A stretch of DNA of 64,000 nt from contig JAJZUT010000001.1 of NCBI GenBank assembly GCA_021847105.1, positions 186,001 through 250,000 of the forward strand, given 5' to 3'. The stretch is from Pseudomonadota bacterium (GTDB lineage Bacteria; Pseudomonadota; Gammaproteobacteria; Steroidobacterales; Steroidobacteraceae). Below the pieces are notes generated by a model that did no database searches, was not told the DNA's origin, and saw only the letters and a program-made list of their open reading frames with translations. The position numbers were made by a program, and so were the translations under genes. Each line of letters opens with the position of its first letter. The first letter of the stretch is position 1. Shown here in pieces: positions 21,026 through 30,518 of the stretch.

Positions 21026-22120
21026 TTACAGCCGCATCGGCATGACGACGTAGCGGGCCTCGGACAACCCAGGTGCCCGGATCAGGCAGCTGCTATTGGC
21101 ATCCGTGAAGCCCAACTCCACCTGGTCGGTATCGATCGCGCTCAGGGCGTCGAGCAGATAATTCACATTGAAGCCAATCTCGACCTCATCGCCCGTGTAA
21201 TCAATCTCGACCTGATCTTCGGCTTCTTCGTGTTCAGGGTTGTGCGCCTGCAGGGTCAGGATTCCTGATTTAATTCCAACCCGGATACCCCGGTATTTCT
21301 CATTCGAGAGGATGGCGGTGCGCTGCAGGGCCTGCCGCAGCAATTCACGATCCGCCAGCGCGACCTTGGGCGGATTATCCGGAATCACCCGGCCGTACTC
21401 CGGGAAACGTCCATCGATCAGCTTCGAGGTGAATCGAATTTCGCCGATCTGGGCTCGAACATGGTTCGTTCCAATGGCGAGCTCTATCTCCCCATCCGTA
21501 CCGAGTATTCGCTGCAGCTCAAGAATAGCCTTGCGCGGCACGATCACCTGTCCACCGTGCGCCGCCTCGTTGAGGGTCACCTCGCACAGTGCGAGGCGGT
21601 GTCCGTCCGTCGCCACCGCCCGCAAGGTGCTGTCTTGAGTCTCCAGCAGCAATCCATTGAGGTAGTAGCGCACGTCCTGCTGTGCCATCGAAAAATGGGT
21701 CTTGTCGATCAGCCGCTGAAAGGCCCCTTGTGCCAGGGTAAGCGTCTGTTGCGCATGAATTTCCTCCAGGACGGGAAATTCTCCTGCTGGGAGCGTCGAG
21801 AGCGTGAAGCGGCTGCGGCCGGCGCGCACCGTCGCCTTCTCGCCTTCGGTGCTCAACGTGACGTCCACCCCGCTCGGCAGTGCCCGAAGGATATCGAGGA
21901 ACTTCCGACCGGGCACCGTGATGTCGCCGGCGCTCTCGACAGCCACCGTGGTCGTCGCCGCGAGCTCGACCTCAAGATCGGTTCCGGTCATGCCGAGCCG
22001 CTTCTCGCGTGCAGACAGCAATACATTGGCCAGAACCGGCATGGTCTGCCGTCGCTCGACTACACCGATCACGCTTTGCAGGGGAGCGAGGAGCTCCTCG
22101 CGCTTCGCCGTCAGCTTCAT
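21026..22120 (-). CDS. dnaN: DNA polymerase III beta sliding clamp
   Basis: A 364-residue protein forming the ring-shaped processivity clamp of DNA polymerase III. It begins MKLTAKREELLAPLQSVIGV and ends with the conserved PMRL, with three homologous clamp subdomains across the length. It is separated from dnaA by a 217-base interval that looks like the chromosomal origin, and is followed by recF and gyrB. Confidence 0.97.
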   Translation of the reverse strand: MKLTAKREELLAPLQSVIGVVERRQTMPVLANVLLSAREKRLGMTGTDLEVELAATTTVAVESAGDITVPGRKFLDILRALPSGVDVTLSTEGEKATVRAGRSRFTLSTLPAGEFPVLEEIHAQQTLTLAQGAFQRLIDKTHFSMAQQDVRYYLNGLLLETQDSTLRAVATDGHRLALCEVTLNEAAHGGQVIVPRKAILELQRILGTDGEIELAIGTNHVRAQIGEIRFTSKLIDGRFPEYGRVIPDNPPKVALADRELLRQALQRTAILSNEKYRGIRVGIKSGILTLQAHNPEHEEAEDQVEIDYTGDEVEIGFNVNYLLDALSAIDTDQVELGFTDANSSCLIRAPGLSEARYVVMPMRL

Positions 22121-22337
22121 AAGTCTTATCTTCTTCTCTTAGATCTTTAAGAATTCAGATTGTAGTGATGATTAGGCCTGTGAATAGTGATGATTTCGCT
22201 CGCGCCCGAATCCGATCAAGCGCTTACGCGCTGTTTGCGCTTGCGCTTTCCGGGGAATGCCTGGGAGCGAGCTGTGCATGGTCTGTGCGTAACTTTATCC
22301 CCAGATCGCTGCACCGGATATCCACAGACTTATCCTC
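22121..22337. other. oriC: Probable chromosomal replication origin (oriC)
   Basis: The dnaA-dnaN interval holds three DnaA-box-like 9-mers on the plus strand: TTATCCCCA (22295-22303), ATATCCACA (22318-22326) and TTATCCTCT (22330-22338). An AT-rich stretch next to dnaN (22121-22195) contains the 11-mer TAGTGATGATT twice, at 22163-22173 and 22185-22195, exactly 22 bp apart. The GAT-rich repeats could be the unwinding element or DnaA-trio-like. Boxes deviate from the TTATCCACA consensus, so cluster geometry and position carry the call. Confidence 0.65.
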
Positions 22338-23690
22338 TCAAGCCGTCAGGGTTCTCAACAGGTTCGAGTAATCCTCGCTCATCCGAATGTCGATATCACG
22401 CAGCTCCTTGATGCGCTTGCAGGCATGCAGCACCGTCGTATGGTCGCGGCCGCCGAAGGCATCCCCGATTTCAGGCAGACTCTGACTGGTCAGCTCCTTG
22501 GCGAGCGCCATCGCCACCTGCCGGGGCCTGGCAACGGAGCGACTGCGTCGCTTGGAGAGCAGGTCCGCCACCCGGACCTTGTAGTAATCCGCGACCGTCT
22601 TCTGAATGTTCTCGATGGTCACCAGCTTCGCTTGTAGCGAGAGCAGATCCTTCAGCGCCTCCTTGGTGAACTCGAGCGTGATCGGGCGCCCCGTGAAGCG
22701 CGCATTGGCAATCACCCGTCGCAGCGCCCCTTCGAGCTCGCGCACATTGGAGCGGATCCGCTTGGCGATGAAGAACGCGACCTCCTCGGGCAGCGGCATG
22801 CCGAACTGGCGCGACTTGCTCATCAGAATCGCTACGCAGGTCTCGAGTTCGGGCGGTTCGATCGCCACCGTCAGACCCCACCCGAAACGCGACTTCAGCC
22901 GCTCCTCGAGTCCCTCGACCTCCTTCGGATAGCGGTCGCAGCTGAGTATCACCTGGTGCTGGCCCTCGAGGAGGGCATTGAAGGTGTGGAAGAACTCCTC
23001 TTGGGAGCGGTCCTTACCTGCAAAGAACTGGATGTCGTCGATGAGCAGCGCATCGAGCGAGCGATACGCTGTCTTGAACTCATTCATGGAGTTGTGTTGC
23101 AGCGCACGCACCATGTCACTGACGAAGCGCTCGGAATGTACATAGGCGATCCGCGCCTCTTCGTTGTGCTCGCGAATGAAGTGCGCGATGGCGTGCATCA
23201 GATGCGTCTTGCCCAGGCCGACGCCGCCGTAGAGGAACAGCGGGTTGTAGGCCTTGCCCGGATTCTCGGCGACCTGCAGGGAGGCCGCCTTGGCCATCTG
23301 GTTACTCTTGCCCTCGACGAAGGTCGCGAACGAGAAATCGGCATTGAGCCGCGCACCGATCACCAGCCCTTCGCCGCGCCGGGGCCGCTTGGGCAGCTCC
23401 AGAACCGGTGTCGGTGTCGGTGCCGGCGCCGGCTCACTCACGGGACTGCGCGAACCGACCTCCACCGTGACAATGGGGACATCACCGGTGCTTTTGTCGC
23501 GCAGCAGCTCGCCAATGCGCGGCAGCAGCCGTTCGTTGATCCATTCGACCACGAAGCGGTTCGGGGCCAGCAGCTTCAGCGCGCCGGCACCCTCGAGTGC
23601 CTGCAGCGGCCGCACCCAGGTATTGAACTGCTGCTCCGGCAGCTCGGCTTCCAGTGCACAAACGCACCGGGCCCATAGCGACGCTTCCAC
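22338..23690 (-). CDS. dnaA: Chromosomal replication initiator DnaA
   Basis: A 450-residue initiator ATPase that binds DnaA boxes and opens oriC. Domain I ([26 protein letters not shown]) starts immediately, followed by a Pro/Ala-rich linker. The AAA+ domain has Walker [15 protein letters not shown] and Walker [14 protein letters not shown], and the DNA-binding domain has the DnaA signature around [19 protein letters not shown] start at 23690 was chosen: it has GGGGGAG about eight bases upstream and gives the family's usual N-terminus. The longer frame to 23831 is not supported. Confidence 0.96.
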   Translation of the reverse strand: MEASLWARCVCALEAELPEQQFNTWVRPLQALEGAGALKLLAPNRFVVEWINERLLPRIGELLRDKSTGDVPIVTVEVGSRSPVSEPAPAPTPTPVLELPKRPRRGEGLVIGARLNADFSFATFVEGKSNQMAKAASLQVAENPGKAYNPLFLYGGVGLGKTHLMHAIAHFIREHNEEARIAYVHSERFVSDMVRALQHNSMNEFKTAYRSLDALLIDDIQFFAGKDRSQEEFFHTFNALLEGQHQVILSCDRYPKEVEGLEERLKSRFGWGLTVAIEPPELETCVAILMSKSRQFGMPLPEEVAFFIAKRIRSNVRELEGALRRVIANARFTGRPITLEFTKEALKDLLSLQAKLVTIENIQKTVADYYKVRVADLLSKRRSRSVARPRQVAMALAKELTSQSLPEIGDAFGGRDHTTVLHACKRIKELRDIDIRMSEDYSNLLRTLTA

Positions 23691-23940
23691 GCGCGCACTC
23701 CCCCGACTGGATCTAGGTTCCGTCCCCGGCCATGGGCGCCCGGTCGATCGCCATTTGTGACACGCCTTCCGCGAGCGCTCCCGAGCAGCGACGTGCGCTG
23801 CCGGTCCGGAGCGATCGCGGAAAGATGCCACTGCGGCGCGACCGCAGAAAGTGCACCATGGAGGGGTCCGGCTTCGTGGAAAAGGCTCGGCAGTCTATAC
23901 CGATCGGCTGCCGTGCTGAAGATTTTAACGCGATTAAATA

Positions 23941-23970
23941 TTGACACCTTGGCGGTCAACGGCTTAGCCT
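23941..23970 (+). promoter_or_regulatory. Predicted sigma-70 promoter of rpmH operon
   Basis: A consensus -35 TTGACA (23941-23946) is separated by 18 bases from TAGCCT (23965-23970), 47 bases before the rpmH start. The preceding bases are AT-rich (TTTTAACGCGATTAAATA). It would drive rpmH-rnpA-yidD-yidC, opposite to dnaA. Confidence 0.65.
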
Positions 23971-24017
23971 TGCCGCCCCTTTTTGGAACCCCCAATGGAC
24001 CTTCTGGAGCCCGCGGT

Positions 24018-24152
24018 ATGAAGCGTACCTATCAACCGAGCAAGCTGCGCCGTAAGCGCACGCACGGGTTCCGGGCGCGCATGGCGACCCAAAACGGCCG
24101 CAAAGTGCTGGCCCGGCGCCGTGCCAAAGGACGCAAGAAGCTGATCCCGTAG
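24018..24152 (+). CDS. rpmH: 50S ribosomal protein L34
   Basis: A 44-residue, extremely basic ribosomal protein with the invariant pattern [18 protein letters not shown] at the start and KGRKKLIP at the end. It is the first gene of the classic rpmH-rnpA-yidD-yidC-mnmE block, divergent from dnaA. Full family length. Confidence 0.98.
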   Translation: MKRTYQPSKLRRKRTHGFRARMATQNGRKVLARRRAKGRKKLIP

Positions 24153-24207
24153 ACCGGGACAGCGGCCCGTCCGCGGCGGAGTGCCTGCGGTGTACGCTTG
24201 AGCGGGT

Positions 24208-24639
24208 GTGAACCCGACCCGGCGCCCGACGGCAGCAGCGGACGAGGCGGTCCACGTGCCCCGCGTGCATCGAGAGCGACTGACTTTCCCGGCGCCGAGG
24301 CGCTTGCGACATAAGTCCGAGTTCGATGCGGCGCGCACGCGTGGCCGGCGCTTTGGCAACGGATTTTTCGCGGTGACAGTGATCAGCAACGACAAGACCG
24401 GTCCCCGTCTCGGCCTGGCGGTCGCGCTGCGCGTCGCCCGGACTGCCGTCGAGCGCAATCGCATCCGGCGCATCATCCGCGAATCCTTCCGCCTGCACCA
24501 ACGGGATCTGCCCGCGGTCGATATCGTCGTCAGCGCGCGGACCGCGGCTTACGGCGCCCCGGGTGCACAGCTGCATGGCAGCCTGGCGGGCCTCTGGCGA
24601 CAGGTGAACGAACGATGCGCGCCCTCGCGGTCGGCCTGA
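24208..24639 (+). CDS. rnpA: Ribonuclease P protein component
   Basis: A 143-residue basic protein that pairs with the RNase P RNA to mature tRNA 5' ends. The signature [18 protein letters not shown] lies at about 76-93, and the [20 protein letters not shown] segment is typical of the family N-terminus. The GTG at 24208 is used here. The true start may be an internal GTG near 24256, because the first 16 residues have no family match. It overlaps yidD by 25 bases. Confidence 0.93.
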   Translation: MNPTRRPTAAADEAVHVPRVHRERLTFPAPRRLRHKSEFDAARTRGRRFGNGFFAVTVISNDKTGPRLGLAVALRVARTAVERNRIRRIIRESFRLHQRDLPAVDIVVSARTAAYGAPGAQLHGSLAGLWRQVNERCAPSRSA

Positions 24640-24860
24640 TCCGCCTCTATCAGTGGACGATCAGTCCGCTGCTCGGCCCGAACTGCCGATTCCATCCGTC
24701 CTGCTCCCAGTACGCGCTCGAGGCGATCGATCGCTTCGGCGTCCTGCGCGGCAGCTGGCTCGCGGTCAAACGCATCGGCCGCTGCCACCCCTGGCATCCC
24801 GGCGGCTACGATCCGGTGCCGGCTCATGGCTCGAACCGCATTGCTCACAGACATGACTAA
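24615..24860 (+). CDS. yidD: Membrane protein insertion efficiency factor YidD
   Basis: An 81-residue YidD/Haemolytic-domain protein. It has the conserved [30 protein letters not shown] core with three cysteines, and [13 protein letters not shown] near the C-terminus. It associates with the inner membrane and aids YidC-dependent insertion. It overlaps rnpA by 25 bases and yidC by 8, showing tight translational coupling. Confidence 0.96.
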   Translation: MRALAVGLIRLYQWTISPLLGPNCRFHPSCSQYALEAIDRFGVLRGSWLAVKRIGRCHPWHPGGYDPVPAHGSNRIAHRHD

Positions 24861-26535
24861 TCAACTGCGCTACTTCCTTTGGCTCGGCTTGCTGGCCCTG
24901 CTGTGGTTCAACTACACCACCTGGAGCGAGGATTTCGCTTCCACGCCCCCCCCGGTTGCGACTCGGTCGACCGCGGCGCCCGCCCCCAGCCTCTCGAACA
25001 ACGTCCCGCAGACCTCTGCGCCAGCCGCCGCGGGCCAGCCGCCCGCGCCCACCAGTGCGCCGCCGCCACCGGCGCCGGGTGCGGTGGCAGCGCCAGTGAG
25101 TTCGAGTGCGCCGGTGATTCAGGTGCACACGGACGTCTATGACCTGCAGATCAGCACCGAAGGCGGCACGCTGCAACAGGTAAAGCTGCTGAAGTACGCC
25201 CAGGCGAAAGGCAAATCACCGCGCGTCGAGCTTGAGAACACCGTTCCGGCGCGCGTGTACCTCCTTCAAACCGGGTTGACCGGGCCGGCCGGCCAGAACT
25301 ACCCCACGCAGACGGCGCGCTTCAGCAGCGCCCGTCTCGACTATCGGATGGGACCCTCCGGTGTGCTGCAGGTGCCACTGACCTGGCACAGCGGTGGCGT
25401 CACCGTGACCAAGACGTTCATTTTCCACAAGGGCTCGTACCAGATCGGACTGCAGTACGCGGTCCACAACACCGGAACCGCAGCCTGGACCTTCACCCCG
25501 TATGCGCAGCTGTTCCGCAACGACCCGCGCACCGGCGGCAGTTATTTCGATCCTGGCAGCAAGGCCTATCACGGCCCGGCCATCTGGAATGGCCACGAAT
25601 ACGTGAAACTTGATCCCGCCAGCAGTGACTATCAGCACTACGCCCGCGAGGTCGCCAACGGCTGGATTGCCGTGCCGCAGCACGATTTCGTCACGGCCGT
25701 GGTGCCCCCCAAGGGCGAGACCTATCGCTTCACGTCGCACGTCTCCGGCTCCGATTATCTGCTGGCGGCCACCGGACCGGTGCAGACCGCCGCCCCCGGC
25801 GCGACCCTCACCGTCGGCCAGACGCTATTCGTCGGTCCCACGCTGCACTCGCAGCTGGACCAGGCCGACCCGACGCTCACCTATCTGGACGATTACGGCA
25901 AGCTCACGATCCTCGCCCGGCCGCTGTTTTGGCTGCTCAGCCAAGCCCATCGACTCACCGGCAACTGGGGCGTGGCGATCATCGTTGTCACGGTCCTTCT
26001 GAAGCTGCTGTTCTATCCGTTGTCGGAGGCCAGCGGCCGCTCGATGGCGAAGATGAAGGCACTCGGGCCGCGCATCAAGAACATCCAGGAGACCTACAAG
26101 GACGACAAGGAGAAGCTGGGTCGCGCGATGATGGAGCTCTACAAGCGCGAGAAGGTCAATCCGGTGTCGGGGTGTCTGCCGATGATTCTGCAGATCCCGG
26201 TGTTCATCGCGTTTTACTGGGTTCTGCTTTACAGCGTGGAGCTGCGTCAAGCGCCGTTCATGCTCTGGATCCAGGATCTGTCCGCGCGCGATCCGTTCTT
26301 CATCCTGCCGGCTGTCATGGCCCTGACCGGCTTCCTGCAGTACAAACTCAATCCCGCTCCGCCCGACCCGGTGCAGGCCAAGATGTTCATGTTCATGCCC
26401 CTGGTCATGGCCGGAATGTTCGCGTTCTTCCCGTCGGGCCTCGTCTTGTACTACGTCGTGAACAGCCTGCTGTCGCTGGCGCAACAGTGGAACATCAATC
26501 GCCGCATCGCCGCGGCCACGGCGCGGCGCACCTAG
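24853..26535 (+). CDS. yidC: Membrane protein insertase YidC
   Basis: A 560-residue inner-membrane insertase. It has an N-terminal anchor (about residues 5-22), a Pro/Ala-rich linker, and a large periplasmic beta domain (about 80-345). The conserved five-TM core begins near [20 protein letters not shown] and includes [24 protein letters not shown]. The start at 24853 (ATGACTAA overlapping the yidD stop) is preferred over the GTG/ATG-like start at 24826 because the hydrophobic anchor follows directly. Confidence 0.96.
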   Translation: MTNQLRYFLWLGLLALLWFNYTTWSEDFASTPPPVATRSTAAPAPSLSNNVPQTSAPAAAGQPPAPTSAPPPPAPGAVAAPVSSSAPVIQVHTDVYDLQISTEGGTLQQVKLLKYAQAKGKSPRVELENTVPARVYLLQTGLTGPAGQNYPTQTARFSSARLDYRMGPSGVLQVPLTWHSGGVTVTKTFIFHKGSYQIGLQYAVHNTGTAAWTFTPYAQLFRNDPRTGGSYFDPGSKAYHGPAIWNGHEYVKLDPASSDYQHYAREVANGWIAVPQHDFVTAVVPPKGETYRFTSHVSGSDYLLAATGPVQTAAPGATLTVGQTLFVGPTLHSQLDQADPTLTYLDDYGKLTILARPLFWLLSQAHRLTGNWGVAIIVVTVLLKLLFYPLSEASGRSMAKMKALGPRIKNIQETYKDDKEKLGRAMMELYKREKVNPVSGCLPMILQIPVFIAFYWVLLYSVELRQAPFMLWIQDLSARDPFFILPAVMALTGFLQYKLNPAPPDPVQAKMFMFMPLVMAGMFAFFPSGLVLYYVVNSLLSLAQQWNINRRIAAATARRT

Positions 26536-26584
26536 CCGGCCGGGCCTCTTCAATCGGCGGGGCTGCCGAGGTAACCTTGAGCGC

Positions 26585-27940
26585 ATGACGCGTACGGATA
26601 CGATCGTGGCACCGGCTACCCCGCCGGGACGCGGCGGCATAGGGATCGTGCGCGTGTCGGGACCGAAGGTTCCTGAGCTGACCGCCGTCCTGCTCGGCGG
26701 TGATCTGCCGCCGGCCCGCGTGGCGCGGTTCGAGCGTTTCCTCGATGCCCGCGGCGAGCCGATCGATGCCGGTCTCGTCCTGTTTTTTCCCGCTCCGCAT
26801 TCCTACACGGGCGAGCACGTGCTGGAACTGCAGGGGCACGGCGGACCGGCGGTGCTCGAGGCGATCGTGGCGCGGGTTGTGGAACTCGGCGCGAGGCGTG
26901 CCCAGCCCGGGGAATTCACGCTGCGCGCCTTTCTCAACGACAAGGTCGACCTCGCCCAGGCCGAAGCCATCGCGGACCTGATCGATGCCGGTTCGCGTGA
27001 AGCGGCAGCGGCCGCGATGCGCTCCCTGCAGGGGGAATTTTCCGCGATGGTGCACGGTCTGACCGAAGCGGTCATTGACGTGCGCACGCATGTCGAGGCG
27101 GCCATCGATTTTCCCGAGGAGGAGATCGATTTTCTTGCGGACCGACACCTGCATGAACGCTTTCATGCGCTCGTGGACCATTTTTCGGCGATCGAACAGA
27201 GCGCGCGGCAGGGTGCGCTGCTGCGCGAAGGGATGACCGTCGTGATCGCCGGTCGGCCGAACGCGGGCAAGTCAAGCCTCCTCAATCGGCTGGCCGGCTA
27301 TGAGGCCGCAATCGTCACGCCGATCGCCGGCACAACGCGCGATGTGCTACGGGAGCGGATCGACATCGACGGCATGCCGTTGCACGTGCTCGATACCGCC
27401 GGACTGCGTGACAGCACCGACCTGGTCGAAGCAGAAGGCATCCGGCGCGCGCACGAACAGATGCAGCGGGCCGATCGGGTCTTATTTGTGATCGATCTGC
27501 TCGACGATCCGGATGCTGTTGCATTTGTGCAGGAGCGAGACCGCCTGCCGCACGACGTCCCGGTGACGCTGGTGTTGAACAAGACCGACCTCGCCGCGGG
27601 CATTCCGCTCGCGGACACGATCGCCGGTCCACCGCGCATCGCCATTTCCGCGCTCGATGGCCATGGCATCGATCAGCTGCGCAGCCACCTCAAGGACTGC
27701 ATGGGGTTCCGGACGGTGGAGGGCGGCACCGTCTCGGCGCGCCGACGACACCTGCACGCATTGCAGCGCGCCCGGGACCACGTCGAAGCCGCTGCGCGCC
27801 AGCTGCGCGACAGCCGCGCCGGGGAACTGGTGGCCGAAGAACTCCGTGGCGCGCAGCAGGCGCTCAGCGAGATCACTGGCGAATTCACGACGGATGATTT
27901 GCTCGGCCGCATTTTCGGCAGCTTCTGCATCGGCAAATAG
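26585..27940 (+). CDS. mnmE: tRNA modification GTPase MnmE
   Basis: A 451-residue GTPase that with MnmG adds the carboxymethylaminomethyl group to wobble uridine of tRNA. The formyl-tetrahydrofolate-binding N-domain contains ATPPGRGGIGIVRVSG. The G domain has G1 GRPNAGKS at 223-230, G3 DTAGLRD and G4 NKTD. The C-terminus ends in CIGK with the conserved Cys448. It closes the rpmH-yidC block. mnmG is not adjacent here; the next genes are accessory and on the opposite strand. Confidence 0.97.
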   Translation: MTRTDTIVAPATPPGRGGIGIVRVSGPKVPELTAVLLGGDLPPARVARFERFLDARGEPIDAGLVLFFPAPHSYTGEHVLELQGHGGPAVLEAIVARVVELGARRAQPGEFTLRAFLNDKVDLAQAEAIADLIDAGSREAAAAAMRSLQGEFSAMVHGLTEAVIDVRTHVEAAIDFPEEEIDFLADRHLHERFHALVDHFSAIEQSARQGALLREGMTVVIAGRPNAGKSSLLNRLAGYEAAIVTPIAGTTRDVLRERIDIDGMPLHVLDTAGLRDSTDLVEAEGIRRAHEQMQRADRVLFVIDLLDDPDAVAFVQERDRLPHDVPVTLVLNKTDLAAGIPLADTIAGPPRIAISALDGHGIDQLRSHLKDCMGFRTVEGGTVSARRRHLHALQRARDHVEAAARQLRDSRAGELVAEELRGAQQALSEITGEFTTDDLLGRIFGSFCIGK

Positions 27941-28061
27941 CAGCACATCCACAGTGGTCACAGACCATCCGCCGTTCACTCCCAGCCTGCCCGGTCTGAA
28001 GACTCTTCGTCTGCCTTCGACCGTCGCTGGCCACCGGCGATCCGCTCGCCGATGCCCGGCA

Positions 28062-28081
28062 GGGTCGGGACGGCCCTACCC
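28062..28081. terminator. Hairpin between mnmE and the nuclease-helicase gene
   Basis: GGGTCGGG (28062-28069) can pair with CCCTACCC (28074-28081) with one mismatch and a four-base loop. It sits between the convergent stops of mnmE (27940) and the helicase gene (28095). There is no T-tract, so the call is tentative. The rest of the 154-base gap shows nothing else. Confidence 0.35.
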
Positions 28082-28094
28082 GAAACCGGCCGCG

Positions 28095-29957
28095 CTAAGC
28101 GATTCTCGAACGGAAGTGCGCGGCAGTCTCGCGGTCGGTACAGAAAATGTAACAGCCCTTCATGCCGCGGCTCATCAACGTCCTATATGTGTTTTTGATG
28201 AGAGCGTCGGCTTTACGGTGCGCCGCATGGGGCTGCTCTCGCAGCGCCTTCTTGTAGCCCTTGAGCGACTGGTCTTGCCGCGAGCGCTGCTCCGGCTGCG
28301 TCACGATCCGGCCGCCGCGGGCGATCAGGTCCGGCCCCACGATGACGCCGATATAGTCCACCTCGAGTCCCTGACACGTGTGTATGCACCCGATCTGCTC
28401 AACTGAATGTTCGGCAGTGATCCACAGGCCACCGTCCTGGGCGAGGTTCCAGCGCATCGCGAACTCATGCTCGGGAATGACGACGTCAAATGCGGCCGGA
28501 TCTCTCTTGCTCTTCCAATCCCAACAGTAGCCGGCGACTATGCGCGCGCGGTTGCTCTGCAGGTTCCTCTCTTCGATCAGACGCCGAACCTCATTCGGTG
28601 AATCAAGCACTCGGAAATCGAACTCATCGGCTCGCAGGACCGGATTGGCGGTATCGCGAACTCCGAGCATCTGGTCCAGCCATGCGAGGTATCCATCGGA
28701 TCCGGCGCACCGGAACTGTGAGGCAAGCGTCAGCTGCCTCACCGTTGCCCCGGCCTTCTGCGCCCAGGCCGCGATCTCCGATTTGCGGCCAATATCGTTC
28801 CAGGTGACCCGCTGGTCTTCGTCAATGAAGAAGACGGCGCATCTGGCGGCTCGAATGATCTCCTCGATCTGGTTGTTGCCGAGATTGGCATAGAGGCCGG
28901 ACTTCTCGTTGAGCCGATGTGCTTCGTCCACGACCAGCGCATCGAACGTATCGGCGGGCGTGTCGATGAATTCCCCTGATCCGGCGAACAGACTCGCAAT
29001 CTGCGACCGGCGGTAGGATCCCGACAGCGTCTGCTCGAATACGGCACGCGGTGCCCGGTTCTTGGTCACATATTTGGTCATCATGCGCTGGGCCGTCAGC
29101 GCGGCCAACAGATTAATTGCAACGACCGATTTGCCCGTTCCCGGCCCGCCCTCGATGATGATCACTCGCTTGGCGCCCTCGGCAACCTCGATGGCGTCGG
29201 CGAACACAGTTTCGTAGGCCACCTTCTGATCGTCGATCAAAACGAACTCGCGCTTGCCGGCCAACATGCCGGTCAGCGCATCGATCAGTCTGCGGGAGGG
29301 CCGAATGCGGCCATTTTCGATCTGCTCGATGAGACTGCCGCGGTCGCCACGACGGACGTGCTGCGCGATGAAGGCGCGTAGACGCTCACGTTCCTGCTGT
29401 CCGGACAGGAAAATCGGCGCCTTTTCGACGTACGGCCGGTAGAGAGGGTCATTCAGTACCTCGCCGCCGACGAAGTTGTGGAGGTAGGCACAAGGCTGCA
29501 GCGGAATTTCGTTCGAATACACCTCCTCATTGAAGTTACGCAGGAGCTCCGCGTAGGACCACGCCTGGTAGGACGGATGGCTGGTATCCGCCTCCCCGCC
29601 CCCGAACCGGGTCCGGATCAGTCCGTCCTTGCGGGTCAACGTCGCGCTTTCCCACTGTTTCAGTTCGACGATGATCAGCTTGCTCCGGTCCCGCTCGTCG
29701 ATTCCCGACAACAACAGGTCGATGCGCTTGGCGGTTTGAGGAATGACGTACTCGATGGCGATGCCACAGTCGGTCGGTATCGAATCGTCGCGAAGCACCT
29801 TTGCCATCGCGAGCAGCGATTCCTTCCAGGCGCGCATCTCAGCCTTGGTGACACGATGTCCGGTCCGTGCCGCAAACGCCGCGAGCACGACCGCTTCAAT
29901 GTCGTGACCGAATGTGTCGTTGAGAAATCCGTCCTTGGTCGATCGATAGATGATCAT
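28095..29957 (-). CDS. PD-(D/E)XK nuclease-like / DUF2075-type superfamily-1 helicase fusion
   Basis: A 620-residue protein. The N-terminal ~200 residues contain a PD-(D/E)XK-like arrangement (Asp80 in RIDLLLSG, Glu98 and Lys100 in IIVELKQW). The rest is a DUF2075/Schlafen-type P-loop helicase domain: Walker A IIEGGPGTGKSVVAINLL at 268-284, Walker B ALVVDEAHRLN at 340-350, FFIDEDQRV at 377-385, and a C-terminal helicase motif around IHTCQGLEVDYIGVIVGP. It has no signal peptide. It lies 15 bases after a MazG-like pyrophosphohydrolase gene and is probably co-transcribed. Nuclease-helicase fusions with nucleotide hydrolases are often anti-phage systems, but I know of no named system with this exact pair. 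Function is inferred. Confidence 0.78.
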   Translation of the reverse strand: MIIYRSTKDGFLNDTFGHDIEAVVLAAFAARTGHRVTKAEMRAWKESLLAMAKVLRDDSIPTDCGIAIEYVIPQTAKRIDLLLSGIDERDRSKLIIVELKQWESATLTRKDGLIRTRFGGGEADTSHPSYQAWSYAELLRNFNEEVYSNEIPLQPCAYLHNFVGGEVLNDPLYRPYVEKAPIFLSGQQERERLRAFIAQHVRRGDRGSLIEQIENGRIRPSRRLIDALTGMLAGKREFVLIDDQKVAYETVFADAIEVAEGAKRVIIIEGGPGTGKSVVAINLLAALTAQRMMTKYVTKNRAPRAVFEQTLSGSYRRSQIASLFAGSGEFIDTPADTFDALVVDEAHRLNEKSGLYANLGNNQIEEIIRAARCAVFFIDEDQRVTWNDIGRKSEIAAWAQKAGATVRQLTLASQFRCAGSDGYLAWLDQMLGVRDTANPVLRADEFDFRVLDSPNEVRRLIEERNLQSNRARIVAGYCWDWKSKRDPAAFDVVIPEHEFAMRWNLAQDGGLWITAEHSVEQIGCIHTCQGLEVDYIGVIVGPDLIARGGRIVTQPEQRSRQDQSLKGYKKALREQPHAAHRKADALIKNTYRTLMSRGMKGCYIFCTDRETAAHFRSRIA

Positions 29958-29972
29958 CGGCGGCAGCGGCGC

Positions 29973-30320
29973 TCACGTATCCGAATACTTGCGGGCCGAA
30001 CCCTTGAAGAGGCTCGCTGGGTACTTCTCCGCGTTCCGGACGATCTTCTCGCGCACGGCTTGCAGCAGGTCGACTTGCAGCTTGTCGGCGAGGCGGATCA
30101 GGTAGATCTGAACATCAGCGAGCTCCTCGATGACTGCTGTCCGCTGCTTGTCACTGAGGTTCCTGCTCTGTTCTTCAGTCAACCATTGGAAGGGCTCCAA
30201 TAGTTCTGCTGCTTCCACAGCGAGGGCCGACGCCAGATTCTTCGGCGAGTGAAACTGATCCCAGTCCCGTTCCGCCGCAAATGCTCGCAAGGTATCGCGC
30301 AACTCCGTTAATTCTGACAT
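29973..30320 (-). CDS. MazG-like nucleotide pyrophosphohydrolase
   Basis: A 115-residue all-alpha NTP pyrophosphohydrolase of the MazG/RS21-C6 (dCTPase-like) group. The metal-binding motifs are ExxE at Glu36/Glu39 (AVEAAELLEPFQWL) and ExxD at Glu66/Asp69 (IEELADVQIYLIRLADKL). Members hydrolyse (d)NTPs to monophosphates. It is upstream of, and 15 bases from, the nuclease-helicase fusion, so the two likely form one unit. Possible roles are nucleotide-pool control during phage infection or housekeeping of damaged nucleotides; the pairing favours the former. Confidence 0.82.
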   Translation of the reverse strand: MSELTELRDTLRAFAAERDWDQFHSPKNLASALAVEAAELLEPFQWLTEEQSRNLSDKQRTAVIEELADVQIYLIRLADKLQVDLLQAVREKIVRNAEKYPASLFKGSARKYSDT

Positions 30321-30518
30321 GGCAGTGATCTCTGCGTTTTGACCGTGATCGTGGTGGGCCCGGATACGTGATTGCAGGAAGCACGTGGGTTCCGCTATCG
30401 CGTCTAGGCCCGAGACGCTGCGCCGATGACCAGTCCGACATGGACCGCACGGTGAGAACGGCCGTATGGCGCAGACTGGCTGTCGTGCTGCGCGCGCCGA
30501 GCTTCATGAGGCGTGACA

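Noticed and set aside
23832-24017. Second oriC candidate between dnaA and rpmH
   Set aside because: The interval has an AT-rich promoter stretch but no DnaA-box-like 9-mers, unlike the dnaA-dnaN interval.
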